Shown here piece after piece: positions 7,441-15,730 of a DNA stretch of 64,000 nucleotides. How positions within the stretch are numbered: the first letter of the stretch is position 1; every line of letters begins with the position of its first letter. Source of the DNA: Thermosipho japonicus. Lineage in GTDB: Bacteria; Thermotogota; Thermotogae; Thermotogales; Fervidobacteriaceae. The stretch spans positions 372,001 to 436,000 of the forward strand of contig NZ_JACHEX010000001.1 in assembly GCF_014201655.1 (NCBI RefSeq), given 5' to 3'. Position numbers and translations under genes: made by a program. The notes below the pieces were generated by a model. That model was not told the origin of the DNA. It saw only the letters and a list, made by a program, of their open reading frames with translations, and ran no database searches.

Positions 7441-8127
7441 ATGGAAGGAAAAACAAAGATTGTTGAAGATTTTGGAAATTACGTTATTTTAAATTTTAAA
7501 GACGATATTACTGCTGGGGATGGGGAAAAACATAACGTTTTAGAAGGAAAAGGTGCAATTTGTGCAGAAATTACTGCCATTTCAATGAAATATTTAAACT
7601 CAAGGGGGATATATACACAATTTTTAGATTTCATTACACCTAACAAAATAAAAGCAGTATCATTAAAAATGTTACCACTTGAAGTTGTAGTAAGGTTAAA
7701 AAAAGCGGGATCTTTTATAAGAAGATATGGTGGTAATGAGGGAGAAGAATTTAAAGAACCTCTTGTTGAATTTTTTATAAAAGATGATGAAAGGCATGAC
7801 CCTATGGTATGTAAAAATCATCTTGTATTATTTGGGATATGCAACGAAAAACAAGCAGAAGAAATTGAAAAAAGTGCTAAAAAAACCGCAATTGAGCTTA
7901 AAAAATTTTTTGAAAAACTTGGATTTGATCTTTGGGATATGAAGTTTGAATATGGAATTGACAATGAAGGAAAAGTCTGTTTAGGTGATGAAATTTCACC
8001 TGATACCCTGAGACTTAGAAAAAAAGATGGTATATTTGATAAGGATGTATATAGAAAAGATTTAGGAGATCCACTTGAAAAATATAGGGAGGTTCTCTCA
8101 GCATGCAGAAATTTAAATTTGTTGTAG
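7441..8127 (+). CDS. purC: SAICAR synthetase (phosphoribosylaminoimidazole-succinocarboxamide synthase)
   Basis: This enzyme couples CAIR to aspartate using ATP, the step after PurE. The 228-residue length is normal for the short bacterial type. Recognisable segments are MEGKTKIV at the start, the ATP-binding VVVRLKKAGSFIRRYG region, the DDERHDPM segment and LGDEISPDTLRL, which carries acidic residues for Mg and substrate. ATG at 7441 follows AAGGGGG, 11 bp after purE. Its last 25 bp overlap purS, so translation of the two is likely coupled. Confidence 0.94.
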   Translation: MEGKTKIVEDFGNYVILNFKDDITAGDGEKHNVLEGKGAICAEITAISMKYLNSRGIYTQFLDFITPNKIKAVSLKMLPLEVVVRLKKAGSFIRRYGGNEGEEFKEPLVEFFIKDDERHDPMVCKNHLVLFGICNEKQAEEIEKSAKKTAIELKKFFEKLGFDLWDMKFEYGIDNEGKVCLGDEISPDTLRLRKKDGIFDKDVYRKDLGDPLEKYREVLSACRNLNLL

Positions 8128-8351
8128 ATATTCAATACAAAAGCAACGTAAGAGATCCAAGAGGAGAAACTATTGCAAGAGTTTTAAGAGAAGAAAGTAA
8201 CATTCCAATAGAAAGCATACGAATTGGTAAATCCATACATGGGGAAGTTCAAGCCGAAAGCAAAGAAGAAGCAGAAAAATTAGTTATAAAAGCTTGTGAA
8301 GAATTACTGGTTAACCCTGTTACAGAGGAGTTTAAGGTGGAGATAAAATGA
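8103..8351 (+). CDS. purS: FGAM synthase subunit PurS
   Basis: An 82-residue subunit of the three-part FGAM synthase (PurS, PurQ, small PurL). PurS dimers bridge the glutaminase and synthetase subunits so that ammonia can pass. The sequence shows the compact family pattern: a first beta strand (FKFVVDIQYK), DPRGETIARVL and the SIRIGKSIHGEV segment. ATG at 8103 lies inside the end of purC behind GGGAGG. The gene overlaps purQ by four bases, which suits equal production of complex subunits. Confidence 0.92.
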   Translation: MQKFKFVVDIQYKSNVRDPRGETIARVLREESNIPIESIRIGKSIHGEVQAESKEEAEKLVIKACEELLVNPVTEEFKVEIK

Positions 8352-8980
8352 AAGCTGGAGTTATAGTATACCCAGGTTCAAATTGCGATCGAGATGCATT
8401 TTATGCATTAAAACTTGCAGGCTTTAAACCATATTTTGTTTCCACAAAGGACAATCTAGATGATTTTGAGCTTGTAATTCTTCCCGGAGGATTTTCATAC
8501 GGTGACTATTTAAGGCCTGGCGCTGTATCAGCAAAAGAATCATCTAATTTAAAAAAATTCGCAGAAAATGGTGGATTTGTACTTGGAATTTGCAATGGAT
8601 TTCAAATACTTGTAGAAATGGGACTCCTTCCAGGCGGATTACTTCAAAATAAAAACGGAAAATTTATTTGTGAAACCGTTGAACTTGAAGTTGTTAATAA
8701 CGAAACACCTTTTACATTAATGTATAAAAAAGGAGAGGTAATAAAATTACCAATTGCACATGGCTTTGGAAGATATGTTATAGATAAGCAACCAAATGTT
8801 GTATTCAAATACAAAGAAGATGTAAATGGTTCTGATCAAAACATAGCAGGAATAATAAATGGGAATATTTTAGGAATGATGCCACATCCAGAAAGAGCCG
8901 TTGAAAAAATAATGGGAAGTGACGATGGAATAAAGCTTTTTAAATCACTTTATGAATACATAAGAGGTGGTAAAAAATGA
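8348..8980 (+). CDS. purQ: FGAM synthase glutaminase subunit PurQ
   Basis: A class I glutamine amidotransferase that supplies ammonia for conversion of FGAR to FGAM. The 210-residue protein has the nucleophile Cys82 in LGICNGFQ, the oxyanion loop PGGFSYGDYLRPG and the catalytic His-x-Glu in MMPHPERA. It overlaps purS upstream and purL downstream by four bases each, which indicates strict co-expression of the three subunits. Confidence 0.95.
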   Translation: MKAGVIVYPGSNCDRDAFYALKLAGFKPYFVSTKDNLDDFELVILPGGFSYGDYLRPGAVSAKESSNLKKFAENGGFVLGICNGFQILVEMGLLPGGLLQNKNGKFICETVELEVVNNETPFTLMYKKGEVIKLPIAHGFGRYVIDKQPNVVFKYKEDVNGSDQNIAGIINGNILGMMPHPERAVEKIMGSDDGIKLFKSLYEYIRGGKK

Positions 8981-10767
8981 AATACTTAGACATACTCGAA
9001 AAAAGCCTTGGTAGAAAAGCCACCATAAACGAAATAGAAGCTTTTACAGTAATGTGGAGCGAACACTGTGGATACTCTCATACCAAAAAGTATATAAAAA
9101 GACTTCCACTTGTAAGTGAGGAATCGGGGAACGCAGGTCTTGTACCTCTAAATGATAAGTATTATATATCGTTTAAAATTGAAAGCCATAACCATCCAAG
9201 TGCAATTGAACCTTATAACGGAGCTGCAACTGGTGTTGGAGGGATAATAAGAGATATACTTGCAATGGGAGCAAGGCCTACTGCTATTCTTGATTCATTA
9301 CATATGCACAAGATAATAGATGGAATAATAGAAGGAATAGCAGATTATGGAAATTCAATAGGTGTTCCTACTGTAGGTGGTGAACTAAGAATCAGTGACG
9401 CCTATAAATATAATCCACTTGTAAACGTTATGGCAGCAGGTATAGTAAAAAAAGAAAATATTATAACTTCTAAAGCAACAAGAAAAGGACAGGTAATTGT
9501 AATTTTTGGTGGAGCAACCGGAAGAGATGGGATTCACGGAGCTTCATTTGCTTCAGAAGACCTTACCGGTGAAAAAGCAAACAAACTTTCTATTCAAGTT
9601 GGTGACCCATTTGCAGAAAAACAACTCATTGAAGCATTTTTAAAAATGGTAGAAGAAGGCCTGGTAGAAGGTGCACAAGATCTTGGGGCTGGCGGTGTTC
9701 TTTCTGCTACTTCAGAGCTTGTAGCAAAAGGTGGGTTTGGAGCAATTATAGACTTAGAAAATCTTCCACTTAGAGAACCTAACATGAAACCAATAGAGAT
9801 ATTAATAAGTGAAAGTCAGGAAAGAATGGCTGTAATAACATCAAAAGAAAAAGCAAAAAAAATACTAGAAATAGCTAAGGATCACTTACTATTCGGAGCA
9901 ATTGTCGGAGTAGTTACGGATGATGGTATCTACCACGTAAGGTACAATGGTGAGACCATTTTGAAAGTTCCTGCAAAATTACTTTCAAATGCTCCTGAAG
10001 AAGAAATATATGAATTTGAAAAAGATGCACTTCCAGAAAATATAGATCTTACATTTTCTCCTGTTGATGCAAGCCATGTCTACACTCAATATGATTATAT
10101 GGTTGGAACTGATACTATAATAAAACCAGGATATGGAGCTGCTCTCATGAGAATAAAAGATGAAGATATATATTATTCTCTTCTTACCCATAGCAGAGCA
10201 GACATTGGAAAAGTTAGTCCATATTGGGGTTCTTTTATTGCTGTTATTGAAAGTATTAGAAAAACACTAGCTGTAGGTGCCAAGCCACTTGCAATAACCG
10301 ATTGTATTAATTATGGAGATCCTGATGAAGAACCTAAAGGACTAGCTGCCATGATGCAAGGATTGAAAGATGCCTGTGAATTTTCTAATGTAAAAGTTGC
10401 AAGTGGAAATGCTTCACTTTACAATACAAACAACAAAATTCCAATTCCACCAACAATGGTAATTGGCATGGTAGGAAAAGCTACCAAGGCATTATTACCT
10501 AAATCTGGAGATTTATATCTTATTGGTTGGAAAGATTTTGATCTAGAAAGAGAAAAAATTCTTTGGAATGAAATTAAAAAACAAACATCAAAAGGAAATT
10601 TTGTACTCGCTTTATCAAACTACAAAGAAAATCCAACATACACAAAAAATTTAGGTTTAAAAATTTCCGATATTCAACACGCCCCGATTCACCAGCTAAT
10701 TTTAGTAATAGGAAATGATGTAAAAAGTGACTTGCCTACAAAAAAGATAGGTAAAGCCACGATTTAG
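8977..10767 (+). CDS. purL: FGAM synthase, small-type PurL
   Basis: The ATP-dependent synthetase subunit that turns FGAR into FGAM with ammonia from PurQ. At 596 residues it is of the short PurL form known from Thermotogales rather than the roughly 740-residue Bacillus form. Visible signatures are WSEHCGYSH with the catalytic His30, ESHNHPSAIEPYNGAATGVGG (given here in part: HNHPSAIEP) and GAQDLGAGG in the second AIRS-like half. It is the last gene of the operon and ends in a strong terminator. None of purF, purM, purN, purH or purD follows. Confidence 0.95.
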   Translation: MKYLDILEKSLGRKATINEIEAFTVMWSEHCGYSHTKKYIKRLPLVSEESGNAGLVPLNDKYYISFKIESHNHPSAIEPYNGAATGVGGIIRDILAMGARPTAILDSLHMHKIIDGIIEGIADYGNSIGVPTVGGELRISDAYKYNPLVNVMAAGIVKKENIITSKATRKGQVIVIFGGATGRDGIHGASFASEDLTGEKANKLSIQVGDPFAEKQLIEAFLKMVEEGLVEGAQDLGAGGVLSATSELVAKGGFGAIIDLENLPLREPNMKPIEILISESQERMAVITSKEKAKKILEIAKDHLLFGAIVGVVTDDGIYHVRYNGETILKVPAKLLSNAPEEEIYEFEKDALPENIDLTFSPVDASHVYTQYDYMVGTDTIIKPGYGAALMRIKDEDIYYSLLTHSRADIGKVSPYWGSFIAVIESIRKTLAVGAKPLAITDCINYGDPDEEPKGLAAMMQGLKDACEFSNVKVASGNASLYNTNNKIPIPPTMVIGMVGKATKALLPKSGDLYLIGWKDFDLEREKILWNEIKKQTSKGNFVLALSNYKENPTYTKNLGLKISDIQHAPIHQLILVIGNDVKSDLPTKKIGKATI

Positions 10768-10797
10768 TAATTTAACTTTTTATCCTTTTTAAATTTT

Positions 10798-10829
10798 AAG
10801 GCTCCATTTTAAATTGATGGAGCCTTTTT
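10798..10829 (+). terminator. Terminator of the pur operon
   Basis: A 10-bp stem (AAGGCTCCAT with ATGGAGCCTT) with an 9-10 base loop and a following T-run, 30 bp after the purL stop. Confidence 0.9.
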
Positions 10830-11087
10830 GTTATATTCATAAATAATTAACGTATTGTTCTATTTTGAAAAATTAAATTATACTAATTAACAAATATTCT
10901 TTTCTATCTCACACCTAAGATAATATTCCCCACTTTAATCCTCCTGATTTAATTTTTTCAAAATTTGAAGTTTTTTAAAATTAGTTATCTTCTTTTATTT
11001 TCAGACAAAATTTCTCCAAATAATTTTTATTCTTCCATTTTTTAAGTTATAATATTCAATTATGTATTTTTATACTCTCGCCTTTAC
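10830..11087. other. AT-rich intergenic stretch without a recognisable gene
   Basis: About 260 bp between the pur terminator and the pckA promoter. I see no protein-coding frame of note, no tRNA and no clear RNA fold. A possible promoter (TTGTTC at 10855, TATACT at 10879-10884) and a nine-codon minus-strand frame with a good ribosome-binding site (10904-10933) are present, but neither has a clear role. Confidence 0.5.
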
Positions 11088-11096
11088 TGTTATAAT
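11088..11096 (+). promoter_or_regulatory. Extended -10 promoter of pckA
   Basis: TGTTATAAT at 11088-11096 fits the TGnTATAAT extended -10 pattern. It would give a transcript with a leader of about 15 bases ending in the GGGGAGGG ribosome-binding site. The -35 region is poor. Confidence 0.5.
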
Positions 11097-11117
11097 TTCC
11101 CTTGTCAGAGGGGAGGG

Positions 11118-12758
11118 ATGGTGTTGGCAACAAAACAATATTTCAAAATCAATGAAATATCAAAGGAAAATTCACTCTTTTCTAGAATGAGAATTACAAT
11201 TGAAACGGCATTTTACGGCAACAACGTCGAAATCATTACAACTCCAAAAGAAGCATACAAGCTTGCCAAAAATTCTCCTGGTACAATAGTTACAAGTTGG
11301 AAAGTTTATCAACCAGAACTTTTAGGGCTTGACAAAGATACAAAAGTTCTTCTCTTCAATGATGGTGCTGTCACTGGAAGGTATGCAGCAGGTAGGCGGA
11401 TCATAGGAGATCCAAATATAGACAATAAAAAATATGAAGAAATAGTAAGAGAAGCAGTTTATAACTCTAGACAAAAAAAAATGTATCATGGAATATCCTT
11501 TACAGGACTTTCAAAAGATTTCATGGTAAAAAACCACTTACTAATTCCTGAAGGCCATGAAAATTTGTTATATAACTGGTTACTGAATTTTCAATACCTT
11601 TCCCTGGAATATGAAAAAATGTATAATGAATCTTTTTTGTTTAATGAAGGTGATATCTACGTTTTTGCAGATCCTGATTGGAAACATCCAGATTATCCTC
11701 TAGGACTTGCTATTTTCGATCCTCAACATAACTGTGCTGCTATACTTGGGATGAGGTACTTTGGGGAATTCAAAAAAGGGACTTTAACCCTTGCTTGGAG
11801 CATTGCAAATAGAAATGGATATGCTTCCTGCCATGGTGGATTAAAAAGATTAAAAAATGAAAAAACAGATTTTGTAGCTGCATTTTTTGGATTATCCGGC
11901 TCAGGAAAATCCACACTTACACACGCAAAACATAAAAATTATGATGTAACTATTTTACACGATGATGCCTTCATTATATCAACCAAAGATTTATCTTCAA
12001 TAGCACTTGAACCATCTTATTTCGATAAAACTGCGGATTATCCAACATCCAAGGAAGATAATAAATACCTCCTTACCATTCAAAATTGCGGGGCAACGAT
12101 GGACGAGAAAGGTAATATAGTACCTATAATGGAGGATATTAGAAACGGAAACGGACGTGCAATAAAATCTAAGCTTTGGTCTCCAAATAGGGTTAATAAA
12201 ATAGATTCTAAGATTAATGCTATATTCTGGCTCATGAAAGATCCAACACTTCCACCTATAGTTAAAATAGAAAATCCTGTACTCTCTTCAACCATGGGCG
12301 CATTGCTTACTACAAAAAGAACATCTGCTGAAAAATTGGATGACGGTGTTGATCCAAATGCATTGGTATTTGAGCCATACGCAAATCCATTTAGAACTTA
12401 TCCACTTTCCGAGGATTACCAAAAATTCAAATTACTCTTTGAAAAAGGGGTAGAATGCTACATCTTAAATACAGGATACTTTTTAGATAAGAAAATTCCA
12501 AAAGAACTGACAATATCGCTAGTAGAGAAAGTAGTTGAAGGCTCTTTAAAATGGTATAAATGGTTTGGAGATTTCTACATAACACGTATAGAGGATTTTG
12601 AACCTGACATGAATGACATTAATTATATTCAATCATTAAAAGAAGGGTTCAAAAAAAGAATAGAATTTGTTAAAACAAAAGAAGTAGAAAATTGTGGAAA
12701 AGATAAATTACCAGAGGAAGTTTTAAAAATATTAGAAAAATCAATATCAAACATTTAG
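11118..12758 (+). CDS. pckA: Phosphoenolpyruvate carboxykinase (ATP)-type protein
   Basis: PEP carboxykinase interconverts oxaloacetate and PEP with a nucleotide and links sugar and C4-acid metabolism. The 546-residue size fits the ATP type (about 520-550). The kinase P-loop is FFGLSGSGKSTL (around residue 256) and the metal-binding HDDAF follows at about 278; the usual family form is HGDDE-like, so this is a somewhat divergent member. The N-terminal PCK domain includes the YAAGRRIIGDP segment. It is monocistronic: its own extended -10 precedes it and a terminator follows at once. ATG at 11118 has an ideal AGGGGAGGG site. Confidence 0.85.
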   Translation: MVLATKQYFKINEISKENSLFSRMRITIETAFYGNNVEIITTPKEAYKLAKNSPGTIVTSWKVYQPELLGLDKDTKVLLFNDGAVTGRYAAGRRIIGDPNIDNKKYEEIVREAVYNSRQKKMYHGISFTGLSKDFMVKNHLLIPEGHENLLYNWLLNFQYLSLEYEKMYNESFLFNEGDIYVFADPDWKHPDYPLGLAIFDPQHNCAAILGMRYFGEFKKGTLTLAWSIANRNGYASCHGGLKRLKNEKTDFVAAFFGLSGSGKSTLTHAKHKNYDVTILHDDAFIISTKDLSSIALEPSYFDKTADYPTSKEDNKYLLTIQNCGATMDEKGNIVPIMEDIRNGNGRAIKSKLWSPNRVNKIDSKINAIFWLMKDPTLPPIVKIENPVLSSTMGALLTTKRTSAEKLDDGVDPNALVFEPYANPFRTYPLSEDYQKFKLLFEKGVECYILNTGYFLDKKIPKELTISLVEKVVEGSLKWYKWFGDFYITRIEDFEPDMNDINYIQSLKEGFKKRIEFVKTKEVENCGKDKLPEEVLKILEKSISNI

Positions 12759-12790
12759 AGTAAATTCCCCGCATTGTGGGGAATTTACTT
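12759..12790 (+). terminator. Terminator after pckA
   Basis: A 12-bp stem (AGTAAATTCCCC with GGGGAATTTACT) and a seven-base loop begin directly after the pckA stop. The T-run is short, so termination may be partial. Confidence 0.75.
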
Positions 12791-12801
12791 TATGATATAA
12801 T
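12774..12801 (+). promoter_or_regulatory. Promoter of the secreted-protein gene at 12822
   Basis: TTGTGG at 12774-12779, a 16-bp spacer and TATAAT at 12796-12801 with an extended TG. It overlaps the 3' arm of the pckA terminator. Confidence 0.5.
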
Positions 12802-12821
12802 CAACATAGGAGGTGAAATAT

Positions 12822-13580
12822 ATGAAAAAACTTCTTTCATTATTTTTAACTATTTTTAGTATAATTATTCTCTCAAACTCTGTTTTTATCTACCCTGTAG
12901 ACAAAGAACTACCGGATAATCTATTCCGATATGAAGGAACAAAAAGCAATATGATTTACTATTTAAAACTTTTTGAAAATGATCAAGAAAAGGGATATAT
13001 AATTAAAGGTTGGTACTTTACACCCAAAAGTGCTATTGAAACTGTCAAAATTTTAATTAGATTCAACAATGAAGAACATAACTATACAATAAAAACATTA
13101 AAAAAAGGAAACTATTCTATTATTCCTTCTTATTTAATAATTTGTCCCAAAAATGCTACTGTTATAATTGGAAATTATGAAATTGACAAAAAGCAAGTAG
13201 TAAAAAATGTAGAAATAGGTGAAATTATGACACCACAATTTAGAGAAATGGGGATCTACGTCTTTACTATAGAAAATAAGATAGTCTTAAAAGACACATT
13301 TTCAACCAATGACGATATTTTTATTGCTGTATCAATGGGACTCAGAAAAACTGGTGGCTATTCACTTGAACTTGAAAATTATGAAATAAAAGAAAATCAG
13401 ATCTTAATCAACCTTGTATTTAATGAACCCAAAAAGAGTGAAATGGTAACCCAAGCATTTACAATCCCGACATACAGGCTTAATATTGGAAAACTTGAAA
13501 AAGGAAATTACGTGATAAAGGTGAATGTAAAGAGTGGAAATAACGTTTTAAAGTTTTCAAAAGAAATAGAGATAAAATAA
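12822..13580 (+). CDS. Secreted protein of unknown function
   Basis: A 252-residue protein with a clear signal peptide (Lys-Lys then a hydrophobic run to about residue 21) and no other membrane segment. The mature part alternates beta-strand-like stretches, including repeated short hydrophobic blocks such as YVFTIENKIVLKDTF and KGNYVIKVNVKSGNNVL that resemble immunoglobulin-like or bacterial beta-sandwich domains. I do not recognise the family. ATG at 12822 follows AGGAGG; an earlier in-frame GTG at 12813 lies within that site. psuG follows 13 bp later, so the two may share a transcript, but a functional link is not evident. Confidence 0.7.
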   Translation: MKKLLSLFLTIFSIIILSNSVFIYPVDKELPDNLFRYEGTKSNMIYYLKLFENDQEKGYIIKGWYFTPKSAIETVKILIRFNNEEHNYTIKTLKKGNYSIIPSYLIICPKNATVIIGNYEIDKKQVVKNVEIGEIMTPQFREMGIYVFTIENKIVLKDTFSTNDDIFIAVSMGLRKTGGYSLELENYEIKENQILINLVFNEPKKSEMVTQAFTIPTYRLNIGKLEKGNYVIKVNVKSGNNVLKFSKEIEIK

Positions 13581-13593
13581 CGGAGGTGTAATT

Positions 13594-14475
13594 TTGATCA
13601 TTTCAGAAAAAGTCCAAAATGCTCTTGAAGAAAACAAGCCAATTGTTGCACTAGAAAGTACAGTAATAGCTCATGGGCTCCCATATCCAGAAAATCTCAA
13701 AGTAGCACAAGATTTTGAGGAGATTGTTTACGAAAATGGTTGTGTTCCTGCGACAATCGGCATATTAAAAGGTAAGGTCATTGTAGGCCTTTCAAAAGAA
13801 CAACTAATAGAACTTGTAGATGATAATCCAATAAAAGTAGGAACAAGGGAAATTTCCTATGCCATTGCAATGAAAAAATCTGCTGCAACTACCGTCAGCT
13901 CCACTGCAAGGATTGCCAATCTTTCAGGAATAAAAGTATTTGCAACAGGTGGCATCGGTGGAGTACATAGAGGGGACTGGGATGTTTCACAAGATATTAT
14001 AGAACTTTCAAAGACAAATATAATTGTCGTTTCGGCAGGTTGTAAATCAATACTTGATATAAAGAAAACACTTGAATTTTTAGAAACCTTTCAGGTCTTA
14101 ACTGTGGGATACAAAACTGAATATTTTCCGATATTTTACAATGGACTTTCAAAAGAAAAAATATATAAGGTAGAAAGCACAGATGAAATTGCTAATATTT
14201 TTCATGAAAAAAATAAACTTAAATTAGAAAGTGCAATTTTGGTTGCAAATCCAATTCCAGAAGATTATGTTTTAGATAATAATGAGATAGAAGGTTATAT
14301 AAAAATAGTCGAAAAAGAAATAACAGAAAAAGACATTCGCGGAAAAGAAGTTACACCCTATATGTTAAAAAGACTTGTAGAACTTTCAAATGGAAAAACT
14401 CTTGAATCAAATATAGCTCTCTTAAAAAACAATGTCGAACTAGCATGTAAAATTGCACAAAGCTTAAAAAAATAG
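13594..14475 (+). CDS. psuG: Pseudouridine-5'-phosphate glycosidase
   Basis: PsuG splits pseudouridine 5'-phosphate into uracil and ribose 5-phosphate, a step in salvage of modified nucleosides. The 293-residue protein matches the family throughout: VALESTVIAHGLPYP near the start, TTVSSTARIANLSGIKVF and the signature GGIGGVHRG, with the catalytic Lys region near KVGTREI. It starts at TTG 13594 after CGGAGGTG. The usual partner, the PfkB-type kinase PsuK, is not adjacent. The PfkB kinase at 34.6 kb is one candidate, but distance makes that speculative. Confidence 0.92.
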   Translation: MIISEKVQNALEENKPIVALESTVIAHGLPYPENLKVAQDFEEIVYENGCVPATIGILKGKVIVGLSKEQLIELVDDNPIKVGTREISYAIAMKKSAATTVSSTARIANLSGIKVFATGGIGGVHRGDWDVSQDIIELSKTNIIVVSAGCKSILDIKKTLEFLETFQVLTVGYKTEYFPIFYNGLSKEKIYKVESTDEIANIFHEKNKLKLESAILVANPIPEDYVLDNNEIEGYIKIVEKEITEKDIRGKEVTPYMLKRLVELSNGKTLESNIALLKNNVELACKIAQSLKK

Positions 14476-14547
14476 AGTTTTATATATTTTTGTCCTATTT
14501 TTTACTAAAATAAAGAATTTTACAAAAGTGCCTATTTAAAAAATATT

Positions 14548-14556
14548 TGTTATATT
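14548..14556 (+). promoter_or_regulatory. Extended -10 promoter upstream of the YfcE-like gene
   Basis: TGTTATATT fits TGnTATAnT, 20 bp before the GTG start at 14576. No good -35 is visible. Confidence 0.4.
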
Positions 14557-14575
14557 CTTATTAAGGGGTGAAATA

Positions 14576-15130
14576 GTGAAAGTACTAGTTATTTCAGATA
14601 CTCATGGGTCAGTATATTATTGGAATAAAATCAAAAAAATTGCAGAACAAGTTGATGAAATATTCCATCTTGGAGATGTTTTATACCATGGTCCAAGAAA
14701 TCCTCTCCCAGAAGGCTATAATCCAAAAGAACTTGTAGAAGAGCTTAAAAAATTTAATATTAACTACATAAGGGGTAATTGTGATGCAGATGTTGATGTT
14801 AAGGTTTTAGGCTTGCAGGAAATGCCAAAGCAAACTATGGAATTTTTTAAAGATATTCCAATCTATCTTTTTCATGGTGAAAGTATTGAAAATGACAATT
14901 TTGATGTTACAAGCTTTGCAAAAAATCATAATGTTAGAATAATTCTACATGGACATACCCATATTCCTAAAATTGAAGAAAAAGAAGGAATAATAATTGC
15001 AAATCCGGGTAGTCTTTCTTTGCCTAAAGGTGGTTTCCCTCAAACATATATGATTATTGATCTTTCAAATACTCCTAAAATTACAATATATGATTTGGAT
15101 AATAAAGAGGTGTTAAGCAAGACAATATGA
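14576..15130 (+). CDS. YfcE/MJ0936-family metallophosphoesterase
   Basis: A 184-residue calcineurin-like phosphoesterase. The metal ligands appear in order: ISDTHGS at the start, HLGDVLYHG, RGNCDAD, LFHGES and HGHTHIP near the C terminus. Family members are manganese-dependent phosphodiesterases, usually assayed only with model substrates, so the natural substrate is unknown. It starts at GTG 14576 after AAGGGG. Its stop overlaps the start of the YigZ gene by four bases, so this gene, the YigZ gene and the aminotransferase form one operon. Confidence 0.88.
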   Translation: MKVLVISDTHGSVYYWNKIKKIAEQVDEIFHLGDVLYHGPRNPLPEGYNPKELVEELKKFNINYIRGNCDADVDVKVLGLQEMPKQTMEFFKDIPIYLFHGESIENDNFDVTSFAKNHNVRIILHGHTHIPKIEEKEGIIIANPGSLSLPKGGFPQTYMIIDLSNTPKITIYDLDNKEVLSKTI

Positions 15131-15729
15131 ATTATATAAAATATAAAACAATATTTGGAGTACATGAACACAAAAAAAATATAGAACGCTCTATATTTAT
15201 TGCCACTCTTTCGCACATTAAAAACCAAGAAGAAGCTAAAGAGTTTATAAGAGAGATTTCTAAAAAATATAATGATGCAACTCACAATTGCCCTGCATAT
15301 AGAGTAATTGAAAATAACCAAATAATAGAATTTTCTTCTGATAATGGCGAGCCTTCTGGAACTGCAGGCCGACCTATTTTGGGAGTTTTAAAAAGATATG
15401 ACCTTTTAAATGTTGTGGTTGTCGTTACTAGGTATTTTGGAGGAGTAAAACTCGGTGTTAGGGGACTCATTGAAGCCTATTCATCAACTGTCGATGAATT
15501 AATTTCCAACTTAAAAGTAACAACACTTGTCCCCATACCAGTTTACACGGTTAAAATTGGGTACGACGAGTATGGAAAAGCAATGCAAGATTTGCACTAT
15601 AAAGGATATGAAATAATAAATACAGAATTTTTTGAAACTTTTGCCCATATTAAAATTAGAGGAAATAAAAAACCTGAAGAATACAATGTTTTAGATGAAA
15701 GCATAACATACATTAAGGAGGAGGAGTAA
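15127..15729 (+). CDS. YigZ/IMPACT-family protein
   Basis: A 200-residue member of the UPF0029/IMPACT family. The signature block is DNGEPSGTAGRPILGVL followed by VVVVTRYFGGVKLGVRGL, and a C-terminal YigZ-type domain follows. In eukaryotes IMPACT modulates Gcn2; in bacteria the role is unsettled, with suggestions around translation or proline peptidase regulation. It overlaps the phosphoesterase by four bases, and the aminotransferase starts one base after its stop. Confidence 0.88.
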   Translation: MNYIKYKTIFGVHEHKKNIERSIFIATLSHIKNQEEAKEFIREISKKYNDATHNCPAYRVIENNQIIEFSSDNGEPSGTAGRPILGVLKRYDLLNVVVVVTRYFGGVKLGVRGLIEAYSSTVDELISNLKVTTLVPIPVYTVKIGYDEYGKAMQDLHYKGYEIINTEFFETFAHIKIRGNKKPEEYNVLDESITYIKEEE

Positions 15730-15730
15730 A

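Noticed and set aside
10904-10933. Nine-codon minus-strand frame (GTG start) after a perfect AGGAGG site
   Set aside because: Too short to judge, no promoter or downstream gene to regulate, and it lies in AT-rich intergenic DNA. It may be a gene relic, but nothing supports a function.
10830-11117. Possible riboswitch or RNA gene ahead of pckA
   Set aside because: No convincing conserved fold could be drawn, and the best promoter lies only about 25 bp before the start codon.
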